Assembly (NCBI RefSeq): GCF_963678635.1
Contig: NC_087064.1
Span: 47,165,346-47,229,345, forward strand
DNA length: 64,000 nt
From: Symsagittifera roscoffensis
Taxonomy: Eukaryota; Xenacoelomorpha; Acoela; Convolutidae
Direction of reading: 5' to 3'
Each line of letters begins with the position of its first letter. Position 1 is the first letter of the stretch. Positions 32,350-43,823 of this stretch are shown here, one piece after another. The position numbers and the translations under genes were made by a program. The notes beneath the pieces were generated by a model, which ran no database searches, was not told the DNA's origin, and saw nothing but the letters and a program-made list of their open reading frames with translations.

Positions 32350-33310
32350 ATTTGCCCGCGCAACTCCCAAAATTTTTTTCAGACTTGTACTTCAATTGAA
32401 TTCCCACAGAAAAAAACCGGGTGCAGCACCCTCCCCCCTTTTTCCAAACTACAGTCACCTTCTCGAGGATAATCTTGATAAGAATTATCAGAAAAAGCGG
32501 TTAAATCTTAACAGTTTTGTCTAGGTTTGTGTGAACTTGTACCTTCGTAATTTTGACTGGTAAAACAAAGAGACAAATAATTTTAAATCTACAAGACAAT
32601 CTTAAATACGTCAAAAGTAAAAATGTCATGAAAAGCGTGATCATTTTCTAATTTGGAAAATGTTTTTTTCTTATCATAACTTGCGGCGCTATGAAAAGAA
32701 TAACTTTTAATTCAGTTTTCTCAATTTGGGTTTAATTAATCAAAAACGTGTCAGTCATAAATTATTCTAGTAAATCAAATAGTTTTAAGGTCACTATTTT
32801 TTTCTTTAACATTCGAAAAGTGAGATTTTTTCAAAGCATGTCATTGTTTTTGTTCAATCTTTTTGTCTACCGTTGGCTTTTTTTTGCTGTTTTCAAAAAA
32901 AATGCTTAAAATTTGATCACGCTCAAGTTTGATTTTAAACGTTTTGAATTTAATTGTTGTTTGAAGTTTAGTTCTTTTCCTTTGTTCAAAGGAAGGCAAA
33001 CTGCACTATCGAACATCAACGTGTAAAACGTGAATGAACTTCAATTTTCTGAGTTCTCAGCGGAGTAAAAAATACCTATTGATCCAGTTTTCTCTAAATG
33101 GGATAAATTTACGAAAAAAATGCCAATCATAAACAATTTTTAAAATTAAAAGAGCTTCAATGTGGTATATATATTTTTGAATATCGAAAGTTACAAATGT
33201 TAAGAAAATCAAATCAACTTTTTTTTCAGTTCTCTGTTAACTTACACTTTTACAATCACCGGCTGGCTATGTTTCGCTTTCAGTATTCAAAATGAATTTT
33301 TTGATTTCAA
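32350..33310. repeat. Dispersed intronic repeat copies
   Basis: AT-rich sequence made mostly of copies of the family marked by AAAGGAAGGCAAACT, TATCGAACA and TGATCCAGTTTTCTC. Equivalent copies are in introns 3, 4 and 6. No open frame of note. Confidence 0.6.
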
Positions 33311-33318
33311 AGTGGAGT

Positions 33319-33705
33319 CAGGGTGACCACTTGGTCACTATTTTAGTGACCAGTCACTATTGGTCACTTATTGGTCACTATTTTTTCAATGGTCACTAAA
33401 AGTCACTATTTAGAACGGTTTTTGGTGACGGACCCTAAAATTTTTCTGAAGGCGCCTTGGGCGCCAATATATACTAATATTGAGGGGGGAGCCCGCGCCG
33501 AAAAACGCAATTTTTTTTCAAAATTTTTCAAAAAGTGCCGTTAACTGACTTTTTTAGCCTGTTTATTCAAAATTATGCTTGAGGCGCAGACATTTTGGCC
33601 AAAACAGGCACTTTTCAGTGCTTTGGCAGAGCTTGAAAAATTGAATTAATTTGGCCGACCTAAAAAAAATAGGTCGACAAAAAAATTCGAAAATTGGTCA
33701 CCCTG
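33319..33705. mobile_element. Complete hAT-type nonautonomous element with 8-bp target duplication
   Basis: 387 bp bounded by perfect 11-bp terminal inverted repeats, CAGGGTGACCA and TGGTCACCCTG. It is flanked by identical 8-bp direct repeats AGTGGAGT at 33311-33318 and 33706-33713. CAGGG termini and an 8-bp duplication are the hallmarks of hAT insertions. A subterminal run of TGGTCACT repeats fills the left 90 bp. It has no coding capacity, so a hAT transposase elsewhere must have moved it. It lies 270 bp before PAK exon 10a. Confidence 0.92.
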
Positions 33706-33975
33706 AGTGGAGTAAAAAAAAATAACGTGTTGATCGAGTTTTCCAAATTTAGTTCGTTTTATCGAAAAAATCAATCATTCTTGATTTATGAAACTCAAAC
33801 TGCTTTAAAGTTATATATTTTTTGTTTAATATTTTAAAACTCGTTTTAAAAAAAAGAGATTTCTTTGGTCTCTGTGAGTTCATAGAAAATTTTGTATAAA
33901 TGACTGTTGGCCTTGTATAATTTTGGAGAAATTTTTTAAATAGTTGAAATTGATCGTAGTCAATGTATCTTTCAG

Positions 33976-34059
33976 CACCCCTTCATTACAATGTGCAAAC
34001 CACTGAAGAGTTTGCGACCCCTGATTATCATTGCAAAGGAGATCGCAGCACATCGGTGA
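33976..34059 (+). CDS. pak: PAK alternative terminal exon 10a
   Basis: Acceptor TATCTTTCAG ends at 33975. The exon encodes 27 residues and TGA at 34057-34059, in the phase required after exon 9. It starts HPFITMCKPLKSLRPL and continues into an IAKE segment, matching the HQFLKIAKPLSSLTPL and AAKE end of PAK1. It is homologous to exon 10b but differs in about 15 of 27 aligned residues, so the duplication is old and both copies have kept their frame. A possible poly(A) signal for this isoform lies at 35337. Isoform length is 908 residues. Confidence 0.85.
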   Translation, partial: HPFITMCKPLKSLRPLIIIAKEIAAHR

Positions 34060-35512
34060 TCTTAAGAACTGTTCTTGTGCTTATATTTCTGAGGACTCTT
34101 GGAACATCGAGTTGGAACTCTTGGAGTAGTGAAACTGTCAAATCATCTGTTAATATCTACCTCGATTGTATAGATTTTTTAATACTCGAAAGGGTGGTCG
34201 AAACCCGATTAAAGTGATTTAAAGCTCAACTGGTAATTGAAAATTAATAACTTTATAGCTGATGATTACATTTTGGAGTGGCAGCGCATCAACGAAGTGA
34301 CGAGATATTGGCATGGTGTTCCCACCTAATCAATTGCTGTGATAACAAGAGCCTGTTTTTCGTTCAGTTGGATCCGCCTTTTAGTAATGTTTTATAACTA
34401 ATAGCGTTTTCTGCTGCAACCAATGGTTGGCAGTTTATGGATGCATATGTCCCCAATTAATATAAAATCAATCGATTAATGCATAAGTTGACGGTGGGTT
34501 ACCTGGATAAATTCATGGCATCTTGCATTATTTGCTGGTATAATCGGCTTGGAGTGAGTTCCTTTATTTCACCATGGCCGCATACTGGGAAATGAGTTAG
34601 TGTTGTCTACTGATGTATTTGGTAAGTGGCCGTAGAAATTGTTCTCACGAACTCGCTGCTGGAAATTTCCGCCTACCGGGTGCTGGTTTCCTCCGCGCGA
34701 ACAAAAAACTAGATTGAATATTAATGTTGATCCATATCTCAGAAACATGCTTGTCTCTAAGAGTGAGATTATTAAGCAAGACTGAGATTACTAAGCAATT
34801 CGATATAAATTTTCATTCGAATTTGAAAGTATAGCATCTTTTCGGCGAAAACATCAGATTTTGCTTAAACCAAAATTCGTTTGTTAAGATGGTAGTCGGC
34901 TAGGCTAGCAATATTTGCTGTATTAACAGTGAGTGATTTCGCTAAGTAATAGCTGTTGGTTATATTACTATTTATTTTTCTGGTAATTTGTATTATGGTA
35001 TTAATTCTATAAGTCAATGGCGTTTGGCTGAAGGTTGCTTGCGATTACACGTCATAATTGCTTCCAAATGGCGATGAGTGAGGTGTTGAAATGAAGTTTC
35101 CATTCGTTCATATATGAATTGGACAAACAATTGTCTCAGGAGTAGATTGACTTGACTTTCGTTTCCCCTTTTGAAGCTGGTTTGAATGAAGTAGTCGCCG
35201 AGGTTGATGACGGATTCTTTCATGCGTTTGAACGCAGTTGAACCCATAAAGACACAATCATGCTCTTGGTTCGTTGATTGGATACTGCTTATGTGCTTTA
35301 TCAGGAAAAGTTATATTGTTTGTGCTGTTAGCTTAAAATAAAAATTTATCTGGACCTCAGAATATTGAACATTCTGTCGTTATTTGAAATGGTTTCACTG
35401 AATATTAGCTAACACTGGAAGTTATTTTAACTAAATATTAACTGCTCGAGTGTTCTGATAACATTATTCAAAGTTTTGACCTATTTTAATCCGATGTTAC
35501 CTGACATTTTAG
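34060..35512. other. Between the two PAK terminal exons
   Basis: 3' UTR of the exon 10a isoform and intron for the 10b isoform. A minus-strand open frame of 77 codons (35247-35014) is present but unrecognised. I see no third terminal exon here. Confidence 0.5.
35337..35342 (+). promoter_or_regulatory. Possible poly(A) signal for exon 10a isoform
   Basis: AATAAA lies between the two terminal exons, about 1.28 kb after the exon 10a stop and 170 bp before exon 10b. It would suit a 3' end that excludes exon 10b. Such hexamers are common in AT-rich DNA, so support is weak. Confidence 0.3.
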
Positions 35513-35599
35513 CACGAGTTTCTGAGAAAGTGCAAATCGCTGAAGAGCTTGCACCCCTTAATCGTGGCAGCCAAAGAAACCATCGGATCTAGAAGATAA
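35513..35599 (+). CDS. pak: PAK alternative terminal exon 10b
   Basis: Acceptor ACATTTTAG ends at 35512. The exon encodes 28 residues and TAA at 35597-35599, in the phase required after exon 9. It starts HEFLRKCKSLKSLHPL, followed by VAAKETIG, which is closer to the vertebrate HQFLK and AAKEAT pattern than exon 10a. Isoform length is 909 residues. The segment completes the last kinase helix and the short C-terminal tail. Which of the two exons is dominant cannot be told from sequence. Confidence 0.88.
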   Translation, partial: HEFLRKCKSLKSLHPLIVAAKETIGSRR

Positions 35600-38500
35600 T
35601 CTCTCTTGAATCTGCTACTTTATGCCAAAACGACCAGACGCGACTGATTTTTGACCAGGACCAGCCTGTGTGAGAATCATGACATAAGATGAATACGCGA
35701 ATAACTCTAGACCTAAAATTTGGGTGCGAAGCTGCATGATTGAACAGATTTTACTCATCATCAAACTAACTTGCAGAAAATTAATCGATCAATTAATTGA
35801 TAGACACTACACTAATTGTATCATAGCACTATTGTAATTAGACATGTTCGCTCTTCCGTAATCTACGAGTCTGATATCGATCTATCCAATTCTGTCCAAT
35901 TTCTAGATTGCAGCTGGATGAAAAAGAGGCTTTTTTTATTGTGATAATAAATAATTTATTACCTAAACGCATCCTATGATATGACGATTTATTAGTGGTG
36001 TGGTATACACTTACCTCTCATTTCGGATATTTCTAACTTGAAGACTATAAACGCCCTGATTATTTATCATATCTCTGAACGTTTCTCTTAGCGTGTCACC
36101 AGTTTTGTCCATGTGTTATCTATATAACACCAATTTTTTGACAATATCTTCCTTAAATTAAATTGTAGAATAATTGATACAAATGCTTCTCCTATTTTTT
36201 TGCAAGTCATGTTCAATAATCATGTATGTGCTACTAAAACGTGACCTGTTTCATATTATGTGGAAACAGTCGCTTTAAATTGCGCTAGATTCTTCTATTG
36301 AGTATTTTGGTTAATCCAAAAATGGTGCTTATTTTTAACTTATTTCATTTTCACTGACGTCTTGGAGGAAAAATTCACAACTGAAGTTTTCGCTTCGTAT
36401 AGCAAATTCAGACAAGGATGCTGCTGAAAGATGTTGAATTTTTCCTTGAAAAATTCAATTTGTTTTGTACTGTTATATCAACTAAAATTACTAGCGGGAG
36501 ATGAAAATACCTGAATTGATATTTATACCTCGGAAAGATTTCCCCGTGGAGTCATCCTGCTGAAATTTTCAAGCAAATGTGCATAGACAAATAATTTTCT
36601 GAGATTAAAGGTACGCCCCATGATGCATAAATACTTACGATAATCATTCTTATGCTGTTTTGTCTGTGTAAAATACTGTTGCTAAAGAATACTTTCTCAT
36701 GAATAAATACCACTTCTCAAATTGAAAAATAAAAGTTGGTAGAAAGTGGCTTATAAATAGATTTTTTTTGTCTCTGGCAGTCAATATTTATTGGATCATG
36801 ATGCAATTCATGTTGTGAGTGAGTTAACCAACCAAAGCCGGGTAATTTGGAATCGATGTCTGCAAATCTTAATTTGTAGCTGATAAAATATGAGTAAATT
36901 CACTTTTAGTTAGCTTGTTTCCTACTAAATCAAAGACAGGGTTTAAAGGCAGTGTTAGATTACAGTAGTAAGCAAAGTAAAAAGCAAACAAGGATAGCCG
37001 GTTAAAGTGCAAGTTACGATCATAGTCTTTGAAAAAATTAAGTTTTTTTTTCAATTAAGTGTTTTTATTTTTTGGATCGTGTGATAAAAGGAGCTGAACG
37101 AAAATTCAGAGATGAGTCATATTTGTCACCCATTGTGGAATAAACAAATTGTAACACAATTTTTGTAGAAAAATCACTAGAAAAACGATTTTTTTGTAAT
37201 TTATTCAATTTGAAGTTTTTAGTTCCAAAAAGGCGCTAAAACTATTGAAAAAAAATTAACGTTACTCAAGTGAAACTAAGTTAATACGTTCTAAATTAAG
37301 CTTTTCATCAATCAAAATAAGCTATTGTACGCCTGCTTGCTCGCTTTATGCGCTCAAATTAAGACGGAAAACCATAAAATTAAAATCCGTTTTTCTCGAT
37401 ACTGCGAAATTTTTTTTTAAAATAGGTTAATGTTGGATCACGCCTGTAAGGGCGTTGATATGATATATCACTCAACTTTTCAGATGATTATTCGTGGTAG
37501 CTAATAAACTTAAAAACACCCGAACCCAAAGTTCCACCCCAAGATAAAAAATATAATACACTAAAGTTTCAGATGAAACATTGGAATCTGTTTATTTATA
37601 CCGCCAAAAAAATCGAAATCAAAGCATTTTAAACTGGAATTATTTAGCTCCAATCTATTCTCTAGAGCTTTCCTTCAAGTTTCAGCACCATCTAAAACTC
37701 GTCTGTTCACAGTTGTAACTCGATTTCTAAATAAGCCGAATTAGTCAAAATATAAATATTCAAATTTGTTTCGCAAAGGCTGCAGAGTTTTACGCACACC
37801 AGATCACAGAACGCCGAAATAGCTCCAGAAAAAAGACTACCTTCACGTCTGCTGAAAATTTGGGCTTGTTAGAAATCGGCGAAAGAGAAAAAACAGATGC
37901 ATTTGTATTACCCAAACCAATACATTTATCCATAGAATACTATAAAATCGCAAAAACAGAAGCTTTGGGCGGAATAAGTAAAAAGACCAGAAATTGTTAT
38001 TACCTACAAACAATATAAAACAAAATGCCCGTTTTAACATTTTCTTTATAGTTTCAAATGCAAAAATAAAAAATCTGATTGTAATCAGTTTTTTTTGAAT
38101 TTTCCAGCTTGAATTATTGATGAGGGAAATTTCATGATTGATTCATTTAAAAAACAAAAAAAAATGTTAGAATAGGCTTGACCATGTTTCAGAATGGCAA
38201 AATCAAATTAAAACAAATTGAGAGGTCTAGGTGTTTTATTCTCGAGAAAACTGGCGGTTTTTAAAGTTCCAGTCTATCATAGTAGTTAATAATTCTTGTT
38301 CAACAATTTGATCGAATTTTTTAAGAAAAAAAAACAAAGCTCGATTGCAGTTTAAACGTTTACTCTAAATGGAAATTGCTTTGCTGTTTTTTTTTAAACT
38401 AAAAACGAGTTTTTGCAGTTTCCCTTTGCTTTTTTTCCACTTAAAATTTTCTTTGATCTTGCTGTTTTTGGCTATTCTAAAGTTTGGTTAGAACAACAAG

Positions 38501-38765
38501 AAGAAAAACTACTTTGGGGGAGACTTTGGAATTAAATTTTGGGATTGATCTGAAGTCATTCCATATTGATTTTCCCCAATTTTGTGATTTATGTCAACAG
38601 TTTATTAATTCTTTTCCAGAGTATCGAAAGATCAGCTTGTTGGTGAAGAAACAGTGAGGAGCTTTAAATGTAACAAAGTTTCCAGAACGATAGCTAGTAC
38701 CATTTTGATAGTAAAACGACAGGAAAAATGTAAGCTTCTCTAGCTCCTTTTAAAATATTTCTCTA
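35600..38765. other. PAK 3' UTR, then AT-rich DNA without a gene
   Basis: After the exon 10b stop the sequence is AT-rich with no recognisable coding sequence. A reversed arm of the foldback family lies at about 37380-37540. A reversed CCGGCTATCCTTGTTT motif lies near 36978-37005. The 20-base segment TTCTCTAGCTCC followed by TTTTAAAA is duplicated at 38737 and 38773. Confidence 0.55.
35946..35951 (+). promoter_or_regulatory. Possible poly(A) signal for exon 10b isoform
   Basis: AATAAA about 350 bp after the exon 10b stop, followed by AT-rich sequence. It is a plausible end for the distal PAK transcript, but the hexamer alone is weak evidence. Confidence 0.35.
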
Positions 38766-40000
38766 TTGATATTTCTCTAGCTCCTTTTAAAAACAATTGA
38801 AAGCATTTGATCCGCTGAGCTAAAACTTGAGTTATGGCAACCAGATAACATCCAATAGAAAACGTTTGTCTTCAATGTGAAGTATGTCACAAGGTTGTTT
38901 CGGCAGATACCAAACCAAAAAACTGATCGAACAAAATTTTTTTTGTTCAGAACCAGTTTCCGCTTTCGTATTTGACCATGATATGATGGCTGTAAAATTT
39001 GATTAATTTCACTGACAGGAATTCAGAAGTCGGAAGCAATAATGCCCAAAATAGATTCACTGAAGTTTGTAGAAACAATCAAAGCTCCACCGTGCTCATC
39101 GTAGTCAACATGGTAATCAACACTGCAGTAAGAATCTAGAAAAAAGTCACTGCTTGATTTTTATTCGAATAGCCATATTTCCATCCATTAGATGTTAACG
39201 CGATATATTGTTCGTTAAAATGTCTGAAGGAGTTTTTGACGCTTCTTTAGACTTCCTATAGTGACAATTGAGCAGTAAACTTTTTTTTTCCAGTGAATCA
39301 ATCAGAGTTTATCGGCCCTAGTTGTTTTCGTAAAGAAACTGCTGGTTCTTCGTGTAGAAATCAGTTTTTCTTTGGATTCTTGAATCCCTTTCTGATAACG
39401 TTGAACACGACTTTTGTTACAACTTTGCAATCAACCTAGAATAAAAATTTGTTTTCAAAGACTGGCAGTTTGAAACTTTTTAATTTTTCAGACTGAGTGT
39501 TTCGTGAATTGTTTGTTCGTGGAGTTTGACTTGGAAGCTGAAACAAAGATGGGTCTACTATTTCGCCTCTAATTGGTTCCAAGGTTTAATGATCTAACTT
39601 ACAGCCAAGCTGAATTTGTTTTGCCGTGAGCAGAGAGGCCCGTATACTTTAAAAGAATCAAGAGCAATTGCATCCATACCATTTTTCGTTTTATAACTCA
39701 GCGTTTTCTGGCACTTCCTTCAGAATGAAGTTGTTTTCATCGCAGAAAAGTACTTCTTGAAGATTATGAAGGTAGAGCGGGATAGAGTAATTTTTCAACT
39801 GTTTCCTTTAATTCAACACGCAAAGATGTATCCAATGTCGCTTTTATACTACTTGAAATTCAGTCATTCCTTAATTGGAGGAGCTCATCGTGTTTAGATT
39901 CAATCATAGTAACCAAGGTTGCATCGCTAGAGAATACAATTGCCACTAAACAGCCGTTAAAAAAACAGGCAAAATTTAAGTTTTGCCTTCTATGCTGCAT
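38766..40000 (-). other. Coding-like but unrecognised antisense sequence, probably a dead gene
   Basis: On the minus strand, about 125 codons from 39143 to 38766 have a single stop and include DYHVDYDEHGGALIVSTNF and WFGICRNNLVTYF. Further up, stretches such as LQEVLFCDENNFILKEVPEN (near 39760) and EPIRGEIVDPSLFQLPS (near 39560) are open between occasional stops. Their amino-acid composition looks less random than the surroundings. I do not recognise the family; a transposon gene remnant is the simplest reading. Confidence 0.3.
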
Positions 40001-40654
40001 ATTCGTTGAGACACATTCCATCACCGTCAAAACCAACTAATCATATTCTTAATAATTTAGCAGCCACCAATTGTTTCGTTCGAAAATATTTTTTTGGGTG
40101 CACTGGAAGGCTTGCAAGTAGTGAAAGCATTCAGATATGAACTTTTTCTAAAATCAAGTTTCTAATAATATTTTTTGACTGAAAAGGCGTCCAAAAGTTT
40201 GGTTTCTTTGTTTTTTAAATTCGAACGAACAAAGTAAAGACAATTATTTAGCTGAAACTGATTTGGTTTTGTCAGTTGCTGTTTTTTGGTTAAAAAATAT
40301 TGTTTTCAATTAGCAATCGTTATATAATGATTATTTTGTTATAGCTGTTTTTTTTTGTAATAGCAAGTAATGAAAAAAAATCACCTTTACCTTTATAAAG
40401 AAATAGCCAATTTTATATTTGAAGTTTTCATTTAAAATTCGTGGCTTCACGAAGTAGAAAAGGCTAAATTGGCACTTTCAACTGAGTTCTGTAATCCCAA
40501 ATCTGTTCGTTTTGCTAGACAGAAGAACATAACGCTATCCGTGCGTTTGATACAAGAGACTCCCAGAAGATCGGGCGAAAGTTTTTCTTACAACATCTTT
40601 CAAGAGGAGTAAAAAAAACTGTGATGCATCTCTTACCATTCTGTAAAAAAAATT

Positions 40655-41450
40655 CTATTCACTTTGCAACGATCCTGTTAAACCAACCAGTGCAGCTTGA
40701 GTTTCATTCTCTGTACCTTTTGATAACTCTGCGATGCACTCCAGCCATTCTCGAATTTTATTCCCAATGAAATGGTGCTTCCTTTTTTCTGAACTAACAT
40801 ACGCCCCTAAATATCTTCTACCTTCTATTATTTTGGTACCGAACTTGTCAATTAAACATTTTTTCTTCATCAAGAAAGTAGGGTTGTGCAACCAAATAGC
40901 GCTTGCTTGGATCAAGATAGTAATCAATTTTTGGCCCATTCTCAATCAGGAGTGCCAACCAATCAAACAACTTCTTCAACTCAACAAAAGCTCCTGATTC
41001 TTTTACATACCACGTTTGACGATACTCATTGTGTTACTCGAGTGAAATGATTAGAGACATCAAAGAGACACAATGAAACAAATAAAGCAGTGAATCTCCT
41101 CGAGTTGTTCCCTCACAGCTATAAAGAATTTCTGTTATTCCTCCAATTATCGGTTGTGCAGATCCTCTGTTGGTGTTGGAAAAAAAACGGGAACACCTGG
41201 GCCATAACACTCTAACATTCCATAATGCAGTTTCACGCTTTAATGAGTTGAATGCATCCGAGGTGCCCATCAGTATAAAACCATGTCCATCTTCTTTATT
41301 GCTATCGAAGACTTCTTCTATCGCGTGGACGTCTCCCTCGATGCCTGATTTTACGCCAGAGGCCAGTTGATTTGATCCATGTACTTCTCCGAGGTAACGC
41401 AATAACACATTATTTTTAGCAGATTTTCTCCGATTTTTATTGGTGGCCAA
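40655..41450 (-). pseudogene. RT fragment of an invertebrate retroelement family
   Basis: Two minus-strand open stretches. The first (41450-41034) reads ASGVKSGIEGDVHAIEEVF, then FNSLKRETALWNVRVLWPRC, then EGTTRGDSLLYLF, the usual RT order, with GTSDAFNSL where the first catalytic Asp region lies. The second (40945-40655) has KFGTKIIEGRRYLGAYV and QAALVGLTGSLQSE, the C-terminal part. The YxDD box that should lie between them is in the damaged gap. It appears to be the same family as the N-terminal piece at 2570-3052, since in that family this RT follows that segment. Confidence 0.7.
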
Positions 41451-41477
41451 TACTGAGCGCCCGTATTGGCCACCAAT
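41439..41477. repeat. Perfect 15-bp hairpin at repeat junction
   Basis: ATTGGTGGCCAATAC and GTATTGGCCACCAAT flank a 9-base loop. It sits exactly between the RT fragment and the first copy of the duplicated segment at 41477. Confidence 0.75.
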
Positions 41478-41479
41478 TA

Positions 41480-41866
41480 TCAGATGTTTCTTGTGTTGTT
41501 TCTCTGTAACCTAAATGGGCAGGTTCTCGTGTTGTTTTTTTTGCTCTTCCTCTTTTTGCCGTAAAAATCCACATTTTCGACCTCCTTTTTCAGTTTTCGA
41601 CACTTCCTCTTGAATGTGCAAAGAGATCCACCGAGAGATTCTATCAGGCTGTTTCCTATGCTTGCTTCGCTCGGGGGCTCAGTAAGGCTTTTAGTAACTG
41701 TTAAGCGATGAATACTTTGGTGAAAGTAAATATTGTTCATTTGTTGTGTCAGACCTGTGAGGTTTTCTACGAAGATTTCCTCTGTTTTTGCACCATTCAA
41801 GTTATTACTTTTTTCTTCAAGATCACTAGTCATCAAAAGCTTGTGTAAGGCCTGAATGATTATCAA
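41480..41866 (-). CDS. Small unknown ORF in duplicated segment (copy 1 of 3)
   Basis: 128 codons on the minus strand. The core IHRLTVTKSLTEPPSEASIG followed by a KRKCRKLKKE basic end recurs in two other frames in this window (44704-44985 and 44359-44583) with substitutions that keep the pattern. It is Lys/Arg-rich at the C-terminus, with no recognised domain. It may be a gene of the repeat itself. Whether it is expressed cannot be said. Confidence 0.35.
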   Translation of the reverse strand: MIIIQALHKLLMTSDLEEKSNNLNGAKTEEIFVENLTGLTQQMNNIYFHQSIHRLTVTKSLTEPPSEASIGNSLIESLGGSLCTFKRKCRKLKKEVENVDFYGKKRKSKKNNTRTCPFRLQRNNTRNI

Positions 41867-43541
41867 TCTTTACTAAATTTTGAGGTGTGAGGCGTACGTG
41901 GTTATCCTAACTAAATTTGTTAACAACACTTTTGTTGGTCATATAATCAAACTCACCATTTTGAAGATTCTAGTTTTGATTAAAATTAATATTGTCACAT
42001 CCACATGCACATTTGTAATCAAGATGTCTCCTGGTTACGCTCACACAGCTCCCATAATTTTTTGATTTACAACTCAGGCAGTTAACTGAAAAATTTGTGA
42101 TATTCAAGTCTAAAATTACAGTTTCCGCAAACCTTTGCTATCAAAAAATCAAAACAACCTATTCAAAAATTTTTGCATCTTAATTAGGCCGAAAACACTT
42201 AGTTAAGTCGTCTGAAAATTTTAAGGAGTTTTTGCAAAAACAATACTGTTTTTGCAAAAAATCCCTAAAATTTTCAGACGGCTTAACTAAGTGTTTTTGG
42301 CCTATTCACCGCGCAAAAATTTTTGTTCAAGACTTATTTATTATTGGCGAATGGTTTCATCAGCGTTTTCTGATTTGAAAAAAAAACAGTTGAAAGAGAC
42401 AAGAAAAACGTTCAATGGTCTTTTGACATTGGTTTTTCTTTTCTTTTAAACTAATGGATTGGGTCCTATCTTTTTGGGCTAAGTTGTTGATTGTTTTTTT
42501 AATCACAGGTGATGCCAAACTCTGCTCGCTTCTGTGTAAAATTTTGTTCAGCTTTAATTTTATGTGTTGATGTTTACTTATCGTTTTTACGTAGGATGAT
42601 TGCAATTTAATTTAAAAAAAAAAAGCAAACTACTCTCTCCAACTATGAAAACTCTATGGGCGCAAAACAGCCTAATTTCTTAGTTCCAAAATTTTTTTCT
42701 GAAGGTTTTCAAGCAGAAGAAATGAACCCTGCGATTTCTTTTTCCCTTATCGGAAGAATTGTGTAAAAAGGCAATCAAAGATTGCTCATGAAAAATTTTA
42801 ATCTTCAGCGCGAGTCGTTGAAATTCAAGAAAAGCTCAGTCTTTTGTTGATTCCCCTGCGTTCATTTCTACTTTTCATCTGTACATTCGCAATAGCTTTT
42901 TTTCCTTCAAATTTATTTTTCCACATTTTTTTTTCTCAAAATGAACAGCATTCAGACAAAATTATGACTGCTGAAATTTTATCCGCAGTGCTTTTCATTT
43001 TTTTTCAACTTAGCAGCTCCTTTCTTACTTTCTGTCGGCTCACCTGCCATGCTATGATTGCAATATATCATCGCAAAATGTGCGATGCTCCGCTTTGTCT
43101 CTTTGTAAACAGTGCTTGCCAATTTAAAGAATCAATAAAATTTAATTTGAGACATTTGTTGTGATTTGTTTTTTTACGTTATTTTTTTGACCTTCAATAT
43201 TGATAAGATATCAGTCACCACCATCATGAATTGACCACTGTTCAATTTTTTCACTGTTCGTATTACTCTTAGAAATACAATTTAATTCAACACTTTTCTT
43301 AATTGATATATCTTAAATAGTTGCACATAGTTTGTACATATCTAGTCAGAGTATCTTAATTTTTTAACATGGCGCAGTCAAACGAACATATTTTCTTCGG
43401 TCTAGCCAAACGACACCATTAAGCTGCCGCATCCCTGGACCCATTGGAGCAATCATTCTCAGTTTGCAATAATAGCAAAAAATATATATAGATATAGACA
43501 AAATTAGCGAATCGGAGGTCCCAGAAACTCAGATTCCCATT

Positions 43542-43823
43542 TTGAAGCAGGCAACAAGAAGTGAGCAGTACAAGGAAAGAGCCTGTCGGAAATCAATGAA
43601 TAATGAACAACGAAGAGAAACGGGTCTCGGAAAGGAAAAAACTGAACGGATTAAGAAGAACCGAAGCGAACCAAAAATTGCAATCCATTTAATCAGAGCA
43701 CTCGGCAACGAAGAAAAAAGTATCCGCTCAGATAAACTCTCAATGAAAATTTATTTTAAAGAGTTTTGGGACCTATTGGACTCAGTATTTAATAATTTTT
43801 CAATCAATTCTGGGGAGCTTTGA
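43542..43823 (+). other. Open frame after the PBS-like site
   Basis: 93 codons with charged composition (contains AIHLIRALGNEEKSIRSD) about 170 bp downstream of the PBS-like TGGCGCAGTC. The second copy near 47030-47260 has a broken frame. If the segment is an LTR element this would be where gag starts, but I see no gag features. Confidence 0.25.

Larger units (their letters stand above)
29945..32350 (-). mobile_element. Antisense BEL/Pao LTR-retrotransposon remnant
   Basis: Pol domains follow BEL/Pao order on the minus strand: RT near 31470-31020, then a degraded RNase H interval, then integrase near 30370-29950. Sequence at 31590-32350 looks like the region ahead of RT. I found no LTRs. The reading frame breaks many times. 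The element lies in PAK intron 9, opposite to the gene. Confidence 0.82.

Noticed and set aside
42844-43164. 106-codon plus-strand Phe/Ser-rich frame
   Set aside because: The second copy at 46325-46640 has indels that break it; the hydrophobic content reflects T-rich DNA.
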